This document shows positions 26,928-36,278 of a stretch of DNA of 64,000 nt, piece after piece. Source of the DNA: DAIDKA01 sp036267975 (GTDB lineage Bacteria; Pseudomonadota; Gammaproteobacteria; Steroidobacterales; Steroidobacteraceae); the NCBI GenBank assembly GCA_036267975.1, contig DATAVA010000047.1, positions 1 through 64,000 of the forward strand. The letters run 5' to 3'. The notes under the pieces were generated by a model. It was not told where the DNA came from. It saw nothing but the letters and a program-made list of their open reading frames with translations, and did no database searches. How positions within the stretch are numbered: position 1 is the first letter of the stretch; each line of letters begins with the position of its first letter. The position numbers and the translations under genes were made by a program.

Positions 26928-29213
26928 ATGACTCCAGCCAGCCGGTTTGCCTTCATCGGCAATTCACTTCCGCGCCGCTGCGGCATTGCGACATTCACAA
27001 CCGATCTGCAGCAGGCGATTGCGGACCTGCGTCCTGACATTGAGACCGGCATCGTGGCGATGACGGATCATGGCCACAGCTATGAATACCCGCCTGCGGT
27101 CCACCTGCAGATCAATGACGAAAGGCTGGATGACTATGTGCAGGCCGCGGACTTTCTGAACACGCGAAAGTTCGACGTGGTCAGTCTGCAGCATGAGTTC
27201 GGCATTTTTGGCGGTGACGCGGGCAGTCATATCCTGGCGCTACTGTGGCGATTGAAGATGCCGATCGTCACCACTCTGCACACCGTTCTTTCCGAACCAA
27301 AGCCCGCGCAACGCGATGTGCTGAAACGCATCATCGACGCTTCCACGAAGGTCGTGGTCATGGCCGAAAAGGCCAGGGAACTGCTCGGAACCGTATATGC
27401 AGTGCCCGGGAGCAAGATTGAGGTCATTGCGCACGGAGTCCCGGATTGCGATTTCGTCGAGCCCGACTTGGCCAAGGCAAAACTGGGCTTCAGCGGCAAG
27501 GCTGTGATCCTGACGTTCGGTCTGCTCTCGCCGAATAAAGGCATTGAAGTCATGATCGACGCAATGCCGGCGATCCTGGAACGTCGGCCCGACGCGGTGT
27601 ATGTGGTCCTCGGGGCGACGCACCCTAATCTGGTGCGACGGGAAGGCGAGGGCTATCGCCAAAGGTTGCTGGACCGCGTGGAAGCACTTGGCCTGAGAGA
27701 ACATGTCGTTTTCTTGAACCAGTTTGTGGATCGCGCGACGCTGTTGGATTTCATTGCCATGTGCGACGTCTACGTCACGCCGTACCTCAACGAGGCGCAG
27801 ATGACGTCCGGTACGCTTGCCTACAGCTTCGGGCTTGGCAAAGCGGTGGTGTCAACACCGTACTGGCATGCGCGCGAGCTGCTCGCAGACGGACGCGGGG
27901 TGTTGGTGCCGTTCGGCGATGCGACGACCATCGGAACGGAAATCGCGGGTTTGCTGACCGATGACGTCCGTCGCGATGCCATGCGGGCGCGCTCCTATGC
28001 GAGCAGTCGTTCGATGACGTGGCAGAGAACCGCCGAGCGTTATCTTTCCGTCTTTGAAAGATGCCGGAATCGACCTTCTCTGAAAGTGGTCGGGGGCCAG
28101 GCGGCGACCGGGCTTCAGATCGATGGATCCGCCGTACCACAGATGCAGATCGGGCATTTTATGGCGATGTGCGACGACACCGGTCTATTCCAGCACGCGG
28201 TTCATTCCATACCCGATCGGTCGCACGGATATTGCGTGGACGACAACGCCCGCGCACTGCTCGTGGCCTGCATGCTCAACACGCCCGGCGAGCAGCGCCT
28301 GCCTGAACTCCTCACGGCACGCCTGGCGGCCTTCGTGCAGCATGCCTGGAACCCGACTTCCGGGAGATTTCGCAATTTCATGAGTTTTGAGCGTCGCTGG
28401 CTGGAAGAAGCCGGTTCGGAAGACAGCCACGGGCGGACATTGTGGGCCTTGGGTGAATGCGCGCGCGCTGATGCCAGCCCGTCGCGGCAGCGCTGGGCGC
28501 GAGCCCTGTTCGCCGAAGCACTCCCCGCGGTGGAACACTTTCATTCGCCGCGCGCGTGGGCGTTCACGCTGCTGGGACTGGAGGGGTATTGTTTCGCGGC
28601 CGCGGCGGATTCAGGTGCGAGACGGGTGCGGGCCCTGCTGGCCGACAGGCTGATGGCGCTGCTGGCGACCGTCGAGACGCCGGACTGGGTGTGGTTCGAG
28701 GCCGGCCTTTCCTACGATAATGCGCGTCTGCCACACGCATTGATCGCCTCGGGGATGTCCATGGGCGTACCCGCCTACGTCACGGCAGGCTTGAGGTCCT
28801 TGCGGTGGCTCACCAACCTGCAGACCACCGATGCGGATTTCTTTCGACCCGTTGGATCAGAAAGTTTCGGTGACACGCGCAGACAGCCACGGACGTTTGA
28901 CCAGCAGCCCCTCGAGGCCGCCGCAGCAATCTCAGCTTGCCTCACGGCCTGGGAGGCGGACGGGGACCCGCGGTGGAAGGCGGATGCGACGCGGGCATTT
29001 GCATGGTTTTTCGGCAAGAACGATCTGTCTGCGTGTCTGGCCGATCGGGACCTGGGGAGCTGCCGGGATGGACTGCACCCGGACCGGGTCAATGAGAACC
29101 GGGGGGGAGAATCAGTGGTTTCCTACCTGCTGAGCCTCGGGGAGATTCGCAAGCTCGCCAGGCTCGAAGAAATCAGCACGCGGCCATCACCGCTTCGCAC
29201 CTTGCACAGCTGA
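26928..29213 (+). CDS. Two-domain GT4 glycosyltransferase with C-terminal helical domain
   Basis: 761 residues; start at the ATG preceded by GGGAGGT. The N-terminal half (about 1-385) is a GT-B fold: FIGNSLPRRCGIATFTTDL, LQHEFGIFGGDAG, TTLHTVLSEPKPAQRDVL, TFGLLSPNKGIEVMIDAM and NEAQMTSGTLAYSFGLGKAV, the donor-site segment. The C-terminal half (about 400-760) is all-helical (HGYCVDDNARALLVACML, EDSHGRTLWALGECARA, YDNARLPHALIASG), like the alpha/alpha-toroid domain found in this combination. The gene directly precedes a GH130 enzyme, and this pair is known in bacteria that handle beta-mannosides. Likely a mannosyl transferase; acceptor unknown. Confidence 0.88.
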   Translation: MTPASRFAFIGNSLPRRCGIATFTTDLQQAIADLRPDIETGIVAMTDHGHSYEYPPAVHLQINDERLDDYVQAADFLNTRKFDVVSLQHEFGIFGGDAGSHILALLWRLKMPIVTTLHTVLSEPKPAQRDVLKRIIDASTKVVVMAEKARELLGTVYAVPGSKIEVIAHGVPDCDFVEPDLAKAKLGFSGKAVILTFGLLSPNKGIEVMIDAMPAILERRPDAVYVVLGATHPNLVRREGEGYRQRLLDRVEALGLREHVVFLNQFVDRATLLDFIAMCDVYVTPYLNEAQMTSGTLAYSFGLGKAVVSTPYWHARELLADGRGVLVPFGDATTIGTEIAGLLTDDVRRDAMRARSYASSRSMTWQRTAERYLSVFERCRNRPSLKVVGGQAATGLQIDGSAVPQMQIGHFMAMCDDTGLFQHAVHSIPDRSHGYCVDDNARALLVACMLNTPGEQRLPELLTARLAAFVQHAWNPTSGRFRNFMSFERRWLEEAGSEDSHGRTLWALGECARADASPSRQRWARALFAEALPAVEHFHSPRAWAFTLLGLEGYCFAAAADSGARRVRALLADRLMALLATVETPDWVWFEAGLSYDNARLPHALIASGMSMGVPAYVTAGLRSLRWLTNLQTTDADFFRPVGSESFGDTRRQPRTFDQQPLEAAAAISACLTAWEADGDPRWKADATRAFAWFFGKNDLSACLADRDLGSCRDGLHPDRVNENRGGESVVSYLLSLGEIRKLARLEEISTRPSPLRTLHS

Positions 29214-29250
29214 TTTGTCCTTCTCAAATCTACCCAAATCGAGGTCGTCT

Positions 29251-30552
29251 TTGCCACCTGCCAAGTTTCTCAACCGCCAGAGCCTGTATCTGCGGCCTGA
29301 TCCCGCCAGAGTCGTGGTACGTCCGTTCAGACCGGCGGTGGAACCACGTGATCTGAATGTCACGGACAAAAAACGCGCCAACCATATCGTCGACCGGGCC
29401 CTGGCGCTCGATCCGGCCATGGCGGCCACTTTGCTGGCCGAGGTGCTCGAGAATTTCCAGGGACGCCACCGAAATCTGCTGGCGATATTCGAGGCGCGAG
29501 CGGATGAAATGGAGGACGCCTTTGCCGAGCATACGAACTTCACGGTCGACCAGCGACGATTGATTGGCGCGTATTTTCTGAACGAGTACTCATTTGAAGC
29601 TGCCGCACTTTTCAACCCGAGCATCGTTGCTCACACCGATCAATCAGGTGCCCCGCCTGGAACGCGTCGCTTCATTCTGAGTCTGCGTGCGGTTGGCGAG
29701 GGCCATATTTCCTCGCTCACGTTCCGCTCCGGAGTCGTCGCGGCCGACGGTAGTGTATCGGTGGATCCATCCGCACGGCTTGCGTCCGTGCCCGGAATCG
29801 TTACCCGCACGGCCGGTCCGGATGGGGATGCGGTGGAGCTGGCGTTCGGTAGCGAAGCGGAGCTGAGCGAGCGCGTGATATTTCCGGTCACGGAGTCTCA
29901 ATCGAATGGCATTGAGGATGCCCGATTCGTCGAGTTCGATGACGCCGGCGAACGGAAGTACTATGCGACCTATACCGCCTACAACGGTAAGGCCATCCGA
30001 TCCGAGCTGCTCGAGACCCGCGATTTCCTGAAGTTCCGCATGTCACCGTTGCGCGGGGCGGCAACGCGCAATAAGGGCATGGCGCTGTTCCCGCGGCGAG
30101 TTGATGGTCGATACGCCATGATCGCCCGCCAGGACAATGAGAACCTGTACCTCATCTACTCGGACGACCTGTACACGTGGAATGACAGCGGGAAAGCCAT
30201 TTTGAAGCCGCAGTTTCCGTGGGAATTCGTGCAGATCGGCAACTGCGGTTCGCCGATCGAGCTTGATGAGGGCTGGCTTTTGTTGACCCACGGAGTCGGT
30301 CCGGTCCGCAAGTATTCGATAGGAGCCGTTCTTCTCGACAAGAAAGATCCGTCCAAGGTTCTTGGGCGTGCAAGTGAACCCCTGGTCAAGCCCGAGCCGT
30401 CCGAGCGTGAAGGTTATGTGCCCAATGTGGTCTACACCTGCGGCGCGATGCGGCACAACAACCAGATCGTATTGCCCTACGCCGTATCAGACACGTTCTC
30501 GAACTTCGCGACGATCGAGATTGCGGCGTTGATGAAACTCATGGGGTGCTAG
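29251..30552 (+). CDS. GH130-family glycosidase / mannoside phosphorylase
   Basis: About 433 residues from a TTG preceded by GAGG; an upstream TTG at 29215 is the alternative. GH130 features: NGIEDARFV (the EDxR catalytic Asp region), TYTAYNGKAIRSELLE, MIARQDNENLYLIYSDDLYTW, GSPIELDEGWLLLTHGVGP and VLPYAVSDTFSNFATIE. GH130 enzymes phosphorolyse or hydrolyse beta-1,4 or beta-1,2 mannosides. The N-terminal LNRQSLYLRPDPARVVVRPF is typical for the clade paired with the preceding glycosyltransferase. Which of the two reactions occurs cannot be decided from sequence alone. Confidence 0.88.
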   Translation: MPPAKFLNRQSLYLRPDPARVVVRPFRPAVEPRDLNVTDKKRANHIVDRALALDPAMAATLLAEVLENFQGRHRNLLAIFEARADEMEDAFAEHTNFTVDQRRLIGAYFLNEYSFEAAALFNPSIVAHTDQSGAPPGTRRFILSLRAVGEGHISSLTFRSGVVAADGSVSVDPSARLASVPGIVTRTAGPDGDAVELAFGSEAELSERVIFPVTESQSNGIEDARFVEFDDAGERKYYATYTAYNGKAIRSELLETRDFLKFRMSPLRGAATRNKGMALFPRRVDGRYAMIARQDNENLYLIYSDDLYTWNDSGKAILKPQFPWEFVQIGNCGSPIELDEGWLLLTHGVGPVRKYSIGAVLLDKKDPSKVLGRASEPLVKPEPSEREGYVPNVVYTCGAMRHNNQIVLPYAVSDTFSNFATIEIAALMKLMGC

Positions 30553-30573
30553 GAGCGACAACCGAGCGCGCAA

Positions 30574-32718
30574 CTACATGGGAAGCCGCCGGATCGCCGC
30601 CGCCACCGCCGCTTCCAGTTGTTTGTCGTCATAGGGCTTGCGCAGGAAAATTGCCCGCTCGAGATCATCCTGATCACTGGATTGTGGCAGCCCATCGAGG
30701 CCGGATGCGAACACGATCCGCAATCCCGGTCGTAGCGCAAGCGCCCGAATCGCGAGCTCATGGCCCGGGATATCGGGCAATGTCAGATCGGTGACGAGCA
30801 GGTCGAAGGGCTGTGCAGTCAACAGTTCGAGTGCCGCGCCGGCGTTCTTGGCCTCGATCGGGTTGTGGCCCAGAGCGGACAGCATTACAGCGGTCACTTC
30901 GCGGATGTCCGGGTCGTCCTCGACCAGCAAAATCAGCAAAGATCGCGATCCGGATCCGTGGTCCTCGTGGACTGCGTGTGCGCCGGTACGCTGCACTGTC
31001 GGCGTGTGCGCGACGGTGCGTTGCCGTTGGTTGTGCAGGAGATGCCGAATCTTTCTGGCCAGCGCTTCGCGGCTGTAGGGTTTGCTGAGCAGCTCGATTC
31101 CTTCATCGACCCGGCCGCCGTGTACGATCGCATTCTGCGTATAACCTGATGTGAACAGCACCGCGATATCCGGCAGCCGGGCGCGCGCCTTGCGCGCCAG
31201 TTCCGGACTTCGCAACGCGCCGGGCATGACGACGTCGGAAAACAGCAGGTCGATCGGAACTCCGCTTTCGACGACCGTCAAGGCGCTCTGCGCATCCTTC
31301 GCCTGCAGCACGCGATAGCCGAGCTCGGACAGCATGTCGACGACGGTGCTGCGCACATCCGCATCATCCTCTGCCACCAGCACCGTTTCGATTCCGCCCA
31401 CCGCCGGGCCGCCGGCCGCGATGTTCGTCTCCAGGTCCTCCGGTTGCCGGGCACGCGGCAGGTACATGCGCATGGTCGTACCCTGAGCAGGTTCGCCGTA
31501 GATCTTGATATGACCGCCCGACTGTTTCACGAAGCCGTAGACCATGCACAGTCCGAGTCCGGTTCCCTGGCCTTCGGGTTTGGTCGTGAAGAAAGGTTCA
31601 AACACCCGATCGATCAGATCCGGGGGTATGCCACATCCGGTATCGCTGACCGCCAGCATCACGTACTGACCGGCGACGACTTCGGAGTGGTTTGCCGCGT
31701 AGTTATCGTCCAGTGACGCATTGCCGGCCTCGATGGTCAGGCGCCCGTGACCGTCCATCGCATCACGTGAGTTGATCGCGAGATTCAGCAGCGCATTTTC
31801 GACCTGCACGGAATCGACCAAGGTGTTCCATAGGCCACCGGCGACAACGGTTTCGATTTCGACTCCTTCGCCGAGCGCGCGACGCAGCATGTCGTCCATT
31901 CCCCGCACCAACCGCCCCAGATTGACCACTTTTGGGGCCAGCGGCTGCCTTCGGCCGAAGGCCAGAAGCTGTGAGGCCAGCTTCGAGCCGCGCTGCACGG
32001 CTGCGACGGCAGTGTGTACCCGCTGCTCGGCCGTGGGGACTCCGGCAACGTCACGACCCAGAAGCTGCAGATTGCCGCCGATCACCTGCAGGACGTTATT
32101 GAAATCATGCGCCACTCCCCCCGTCAGCCGACCGAGCGATTCCATTTTCTGCGCGTGCCGCAGTTGTGCCTCGGCATTGGCTCGCTCGGTGAGGGCCGCA
32201 GCGACCCGGGCCTCCAGAATCTCGTTCGCCTGTTCGAGTACCTGCTCGCCTTCCTTGCGTTCGGTAATATCGATGACCGACCCGATGTAGCCGAGAAACT
32301 CGCCGTTCGCGCCGAACCTGGGCGCAGCAGCGCTCAAGGCCCACCGGTAGACTCCATCGACGCGGACGTACGTGCAGTGGCCGCCATGCGTCGCGGTGGC
32401 GAGCATCGGGCCAATGTCGCCCCAGATCTCGCGCCACACCTCGGCAGTCGGTCGTCCGAGCGCCCAAGGATGTTTGCCGCCGACGATCGACCGGTACGGA
32501 TCGTTATAGAAGTAGATCAGTTCCTTGCCCCACCCGATCCATATCGGCTGCAGAGAGGTCAGCATTATCCGCAGCGCCATTCTGAGGTTCTGCGACCAGG
32601 TTTCGGGAGAGCCCAGCGGTGTGGCACGCCAGTCGAAATTGCGAATCAGCTCTCCAAGCTCCCCCCCCGCCCGCGAGGAAGTCATGACCCGTGCCAGTAG
32701 CTGGTCTTGTGCGTTCAA
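30574..32718 (-). CDS. Hybrid sensor histidine kinase with two receiver domains
   Basis: 714 residues from a TTG start (an ATG 33 bases downstream is an alternative). No transmembrane segment, so cytoplasmic. Order: PAS region (about 30-155; FYNDPYRSIVGGKHPWALG ends abruptly and resumes as VYRWALSAAAPRFG, as if two PAS domains were fused), a coiled coil, HisKA with phospho-His about 204 in GGVAHDFNNVLQV, HATPase (NLAINSRDAM, DTGCGIPPDLIDRVFEPFFTT, GTGLGLCMVYGFVKQSGG), REC1 (LFSDVVMPG) and REC2 (LLVTDLTLPD). Divergent from the EAL-domain gene at 33175, with which it may be functionally linked. Confidence 0.93.
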   Translation of the reverse strand: MNAQDQLLARVMTSSRAGGELGELIRNFDWRATPLGSPETWSQNLRMALRIMLTSLQPIWIGWGKELIYFYNDPYRSIVGGKHPWALGRPTAEVWREIWGDIGPMLATATHGGHCTYVRVDGVYRWALSAAAPRFGANGEFLGYIGSVIDITERKEGEQVLEQANEILEARVAAALTERANAEAQLRHAQKMESLGRLTGGVAHDFNNVLQVIGGNLQLLGRDVAGVPTAEQRVHTAVAAVQRGSKLASQLLAFGRRQPLAPKVVNLGRLVRGMDDMLRRALGEGVEIETVVAGGLWNTLVDSVQVENALLNLAINSRDAMDGHGRLTIEAGNASLDDNYAANHSEVVAGQYVMLAVSDTGCGIPPDLIDRVFEPFFTTKPEGQGTGLGLCMVYGFVKQSGGHIKIYGEPAQGTTMRMYLPRARQPEDLETNIAAGGPAVGGIETVLVAEDDADVRSTVVDMLSELGYRVLQAKDAQSALTVVESGVPIDLLFSDVVMPGALRSPELARKARARLPDIAVLFTSGYTQNAIVHGGRVDEGIELLSKPYSREALARKIRHLLHNQRQRTVAHTPTVQRTGAHAVHEDHGSGSRSLLILLVEDDPDIREVTAVMLSALGHNPIEAKNAGAALELLTAQPFDLLVTDLTLPDIPGHELAIRALALRPGLRIVFASGLDGLPQSSDQDDLERAIFLRKPYDDKQLEAAVAAAIRRLPM

Positions 32719-33174
32719 GTGCCGACTCGCTCACCCGGTATTTTTCCGTCTTTTGCCTGCGTGGGCTCCATCGCCGCCATCGCGCTGAAAGTGAAGGGAA
32801 TTCTAGCGGCTGACCGCGCGCCTTGGGTATGCTCCCGATGTCGGCCTTTGCCTACAGGACTTTGGGGTGCACCACGCCGGATCGATCGGCGTGAGCAATA
32901 TCGTATTGAAACGTGTTCGATTTATTCGCCGAAGAATGCACTGACCCGCCACGGGGCCGGCCTCGCCAACTGTTGCCAGTCCATCCGATCAAGCGTCTAA
33001 TGATCGGACAATTAGGCCTCGTCCGCGCAGGCCGCTGCCAGTGACGGACTCCTCGAATCACCGATTCGGGCAGAAGGCCAGGGGGAGCATATCAGCGTGA
33101 AGCGATCGGCCCTTCGGGTTGAGTGTCGAGCTTCCGGCTCCTAAATCGCCGTGCCCGTGGCACCCACCACCCCG
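32719..33174. other. Divergent intergenic region, histidine kinase / EAL gene
   Basis: 456 bases between two outward-facing signalling genes. It should carry both promoters. I find no credible coding sequence, tRNA or long repeat; several short frames here lack family resemblance and ribosome sites. Confidence 0.4.
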
Positions 33175-34764
33175 ATGAACAAGAAAATCGCGATGATCCT
33201 GACGCTGATTGCGCTGTTGGCCGCAGTCGCGATTCCAGTGCTGCTCGCCATCGAGCTTGCGGACCGCCAGGCCCGTGCGACCGAATTGAGTCTGGTGACC
33301 GGCTACGCCAACGATGTCCTGCACCGCTCCGAGACCACCTCTGACCAGGCGCTTGCGGCCACCGACACCCTGGCAGCTGCGCGCGCCGCAGACCCCTGTT
33401 CGGACGCAAACATTGCGATCATGCGCAGGTTTGACCTGTCATCGAGCTATCTGCAGGCGATCGGATATGTGAACGACGGGCGCCTGGTGTGCTCTTCGCA
33501 GGGGCGTGACGGCGGGGGGTTCGACCTCGGGCCCGTAGACTGGATAACGCCGATGGATTTTCGCATCCGGCTCAATGTGAAATTTCCATTTGACCCGGTG
33601 ACAGCCTACCTGGTCCTGGCCTCGGCCGAAGGCTACGCGGCGATCATAAACAAGGATCTGCCGCTGGATGCCACCACGAATGAGAAGGATGTTTCCCTGT
33701 CGGCATTTGCGACCTTCAACGGGCGCGTCATGGCCTCGCGCGGCTTCATCGATCCGAATTGGATAGGCCGTCGCTGGTCCAGCTTGCCGCGCGAGCGCTT
33801 CGTCAGCGCCTTCGTGGCCAATGGCTATGCGGTCGCGGTCGTGGCTTCGAACCGTTACTACGTGGGTGCCATCGCGGCGCTGCCGATTTCCTACGTTCGC
33901 GCACAAACGCATGCCACCGCGGCGGTACTGTTGCCCGTGGGCGTGATAGCCGGAATCGTCTTGGCGATCGCGACGCTGTACCTGGGACGACTGCAGCTGG
34001 CCATGCCGGCCGTCCTGAAGACGGCCCTGAAACGCCATGAATTCTTCATGCTCTACCAGCCCATCGTCGATCTGCGGACCCACCAATGGGTTGGCGCCGA
34101 GGCTCTGATTCGGTGGCGGCGGCGGGGCGGCGAGATGGTGCGCCCGGACCTGTTCATCCCGGTGGCCGAGGATGCCGGTCTGATGCAACGCATCACGCAA
34201 CGCGTCATCGATCTGGTGCGTCGCGACATCGATGACCTCTTTGTCCGTCATCCGCATATGCACATCGCGATAAATCTTACCTCGGCCGATCTGCACGCCC
34301 AGAGCACCGTCGAATTGCTCAGTCGTCTGGCCAAAGATACGGGTGCCGCTGCGGGCAATCTGATTGTCGAGGTCAGTGAACGCGGCTTCGTCAAGCCGGA
34401 ACCCGCGCAGCGGATCGTCAAGGAGCTGCGCGTCAACGGGATTCGTGTCGCGGTTGATGACTTTGGCACGGGCTACTCCAGTTTGGCGTTCCTCGAGAGT
34501 TTCGAGCTGGATTTCCTCAAGATTGACAAGTCCTTCGTCGACACGATGAACCTGGATACGCCGACCAGCCAGGTTGCGCTGCATATCATCGAGATGGCGA
34601 AATCATTGAATCTGGAAATGATTGCCGAGGGCGTGGAGACCGAGGCACAGGCGCAATTCCTGCGCGAGCGCGGCGTTCAGTACGCGCAGGGCTGGCTTTT
34701 TGGCAGGCCGATGTCAATGAATGACCTTTTGGTCCGGCTCGTCAGGTTGCGTCAGGCATCATAG
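33175..34764 (+). CDS. CSS-motif EAL-domain c-di-GMP phosphodiesterase
   Basis: 529 residues from the ATG giving MNKKIAMILTLIALL. Two transmembrane helices (near 5-25 and 257-280) bracket a periplasmic domain with CSSQG at about 103-107, the Cys of the CSS-motif sensor. The EAL domain follows: MLYQPIVDLRTHQWVGAEAL, INLTSADLH, VEVSERGF, AVDDFGTGYSSLAFL and IAEGVETEAQAQFL. Metal and catalytic residues (E of EAL, DDFG, EGVE) are intact, so it should hydrolyse c-di-GMP. Periplasmic redox control through disulfides is known for the PdeC type. Its stop shares one base with the next gene's upstream GTG. Confidence 0.92.
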   Translation: MNKKIAMILTLIALLAAVAIPVLLAIELADRQARATELSLVTGYANDVLHRSETTSDQALAATDTLAAARAADPCSDANIAIMRRFDLSSSYLQAIGYVNDGRLVCSSQGRDGGGFDLGPVDWITPMDFRIRLNVKFPFDPVTAYLVLASAEGYAAIINKDLPLDATTNEKDVSLSAFATFNGRVMASRGFIDPNWIGRRWSSLPRERFVSAFVANGYAVAVVASNRYYVGAIAALPISYVRAQTHATAAVLLPVGVIAGIVLAIATLYLGRLQLAMPAVLKTALKRHEFFMLYQPIVDLRTHQWVGAEALIRWRRRGGEMVRPDLFIPVAEDAGLMQRITQRVIDLVRRDIDDLFVRHPHMHIAINLTSADLHAQSTVELLSRLAKDTGAAAGNLIVEVSERGFVKPEPAQRIVKELRVNGIRVAVDDFGTGYSSLAFLESFELDFLKIDKSFVDTMNLDTPTSQVALHIIEMAKSLNLEMIAEGVETEAQAQFLRERGVQYAQGWLFGRPMSMNDLLVRLVRLRQAS

Positions 34765-34799
34765 TGGGCGCGTTGCTGCCGCGACGTGGGAGTACAGCT

Positions 34800-35903
34800 T
34801 TGAAGATCAGTGGGTTGCTGGGCGTTTGCGCCCTGGCGGTGTTTTATTCTGCGGATGCTCCGACGCAGCCCGTTCCTGCGCAGCGGGCGCCCGCGGCAGC
34901 GACCGTTGCACGGCGCCCCGGACCACCACGTACCTTTGTGCAGATCAAGGGCGATCTGTGGCGCGCCGGCAACGGCAACTGGTGGAGCCTGATCTACGTG
35001 ACGCCGGATGGCATTGTGCTGGTCGATCCGATCAGCCCGGACTTTGCGAGCTGGGTGAAAAACGAGCTCGCCACGCGCTTTCCGGGGAAATCGGTGCGTT
35101 ATATCGTTTACAGCCACAGTCACTGGGATCACGTGGGGGGTGCCGGTGTCTTTGCCGACAGTCACCCGCATATCGTCGGCCAGGAGCGCATTCTCAAGAA
35201 CATGGATGGCCGCTTTCCGCACATGCCCGGTAACATGATCGATCTCAATCATAACGGCACGATAGAGTCCGAAGAGATTGCCATTCCCACCCTGGAACAC
35301 CCCGGCATCTGTGGGATGGGTCGCGGCTACTTCGAGTCCATCGATCGCGAGCACACGGGGCACATCACGCCGGCGCAATGGTGGGCGGCGCAGGGGGTGG
35401 TGCCGCCCGACATCGTATATTCGGACCGGATGACCCTGGTTCTTGGCGGACGCACCATCCAGCTGCTCTTCCCGGGCCTCAATCATGCGGACGACGGCAC
35501 TGTCGTCTACTTCCCCATGGAACGAGTGGTGTTCTCCGCGGATTTTCCGGCTGACGCACTGGTTACGACCTCGATGCGGTCGCTGCCCAGCGGCTGCGGC
35601 ATGTTCGACCATCATCCGCTGGCCGAATGGATCAGATCATATAAGACCATCGAGGGTCTTGATTTCGACATCCTGGCGCAGGGCCACGGTTCAGTGACCT
35701 TTACCAAGGCAGATGTCAGCGAGGGACGGCAGTATTTCGAGGACCTGCGCGCTGGCGTGGCGCGCGGTATGGCACAGGGCGAGAGCCTGGCCGAGTTGAA
35801 AAAAACACTGCTGCTCGAAAAATACAAGGGCTGGGCCTATTACGACATGCTGCGCCAAGTCGACATCGAGGCCGCGTACCTGAACCTTGAGAACTATCCA
35901 TGA
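34800..35903 (+). CDS. Exported MBL-fold hydrolase with EF-hand insertion
   Basis: 367 residues from a TTG with GGGAG seven bases before it; this start gives a clean signal peptide (MKISGLLGVCALAVFYSADA). The MBL site is YSHSHWDHVGG (HxHxDH), then the His/Asp of GLNHADDGTVVYF and VFSADFPAD, and the late His of LAQGHGSVTF. Unusually, about 45 residues inserted after HIVGQERILKNM hold DLNHNGTIESEE, a canonical EF-hand loop, and then DREHTGHITPAQ, a degenerate one. So calcium may bind near the active site. Substrate unknown. ATGA overlap with the next small gene. Confidence 0.85.
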   Translation: MKISGLLGVCALAVFYSADAPTQPVPAQRAPAAATVARRPGPPRTFVQIKGDLWRAGNGNWWSLIYVTPDGIVLVDPISPDFASWVKNELATRFPGKSVRYIVYSHSHWDHVGGAGVFADSHPHIVGQERILKNMDGRFPHMPGNMIDLNHNGTIESEEIAIPTLEHPGICGMGRGYFESIDREHTGHITPAQWWAAQGVVPPDIVYSDRMTLVLGGRTIQLLFPGLNHADDGTVVYFPMERVVFSADFPADALVTTSMRSLPSGCGMFDHHPLAEWIRSYKTIEGLDFDILAQGHGSVTFTKADVSEGRQYFEDLRAGVARGMAQGESLAELKKTLLLEKYKGWAYYDMLRQVDIEAAYLNLENYP

Positions 35904-36256
35904 AGCGCTTACTGGCCGCCGTAGTGATGCTCTGCGCCTGCGCAGCTTGCCTTGCGGATGCGACACCCGCGCCGGCACCATCGGTGGCTGCCATCAAAGC
36001 CTGCGTCCAGCAAATGGACATCGGCAATAAATGGACCTTCACCTGGAAGACGGTGGAGATTGCAGCCGCGCGCCATCCGCGCAACAGCTACGAAGCCTTG
36101 TATGCACCGCCCGGCGCCGGACGCAGCGATGCGTACGGCTATCCGGTTCACGTGGTGTACAGCCTTAATGGGCGTGCCGACATCGATGCGGTGTACTGGC
36201 TGATCAAGGACGCACGGGGCCATTGGCAGATTCCCGCCATCTGCACCATACCGTGA
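35900..36256 (+). CDS. Small exported hypothetical protein
   Basis: 118 residues, signal peptide with a Cys-rich stretch (MKRLLAAVVMLCACAACLAD), which could be a lipoprotein signal or a normal one. The mature part contains AIKACVQQMDIGNKWTFTWKTVEIA and YEALYAPPGAG, and ends WQIPAICTIP, with three Cys in total that could form disulfides in the periplasm. No family recognised. It is coupled to the MBL hydrolase by an ATGA overlap and may be its partner. Confidence 0.68.
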   Translation: MKRLLAAVVMLCACAACLADATPAPAPSVAAIKACVQQMDIGNKWTFTWKTVEIAAARHPRNSYEALYAPPGAGRSDAYGYPVHVVYSLNGRADIDAVYWLIKDARGHWQIPAICTIP

Positions 36257-36278
36257 CAGGTCCGGCTCGTACGAAGGC

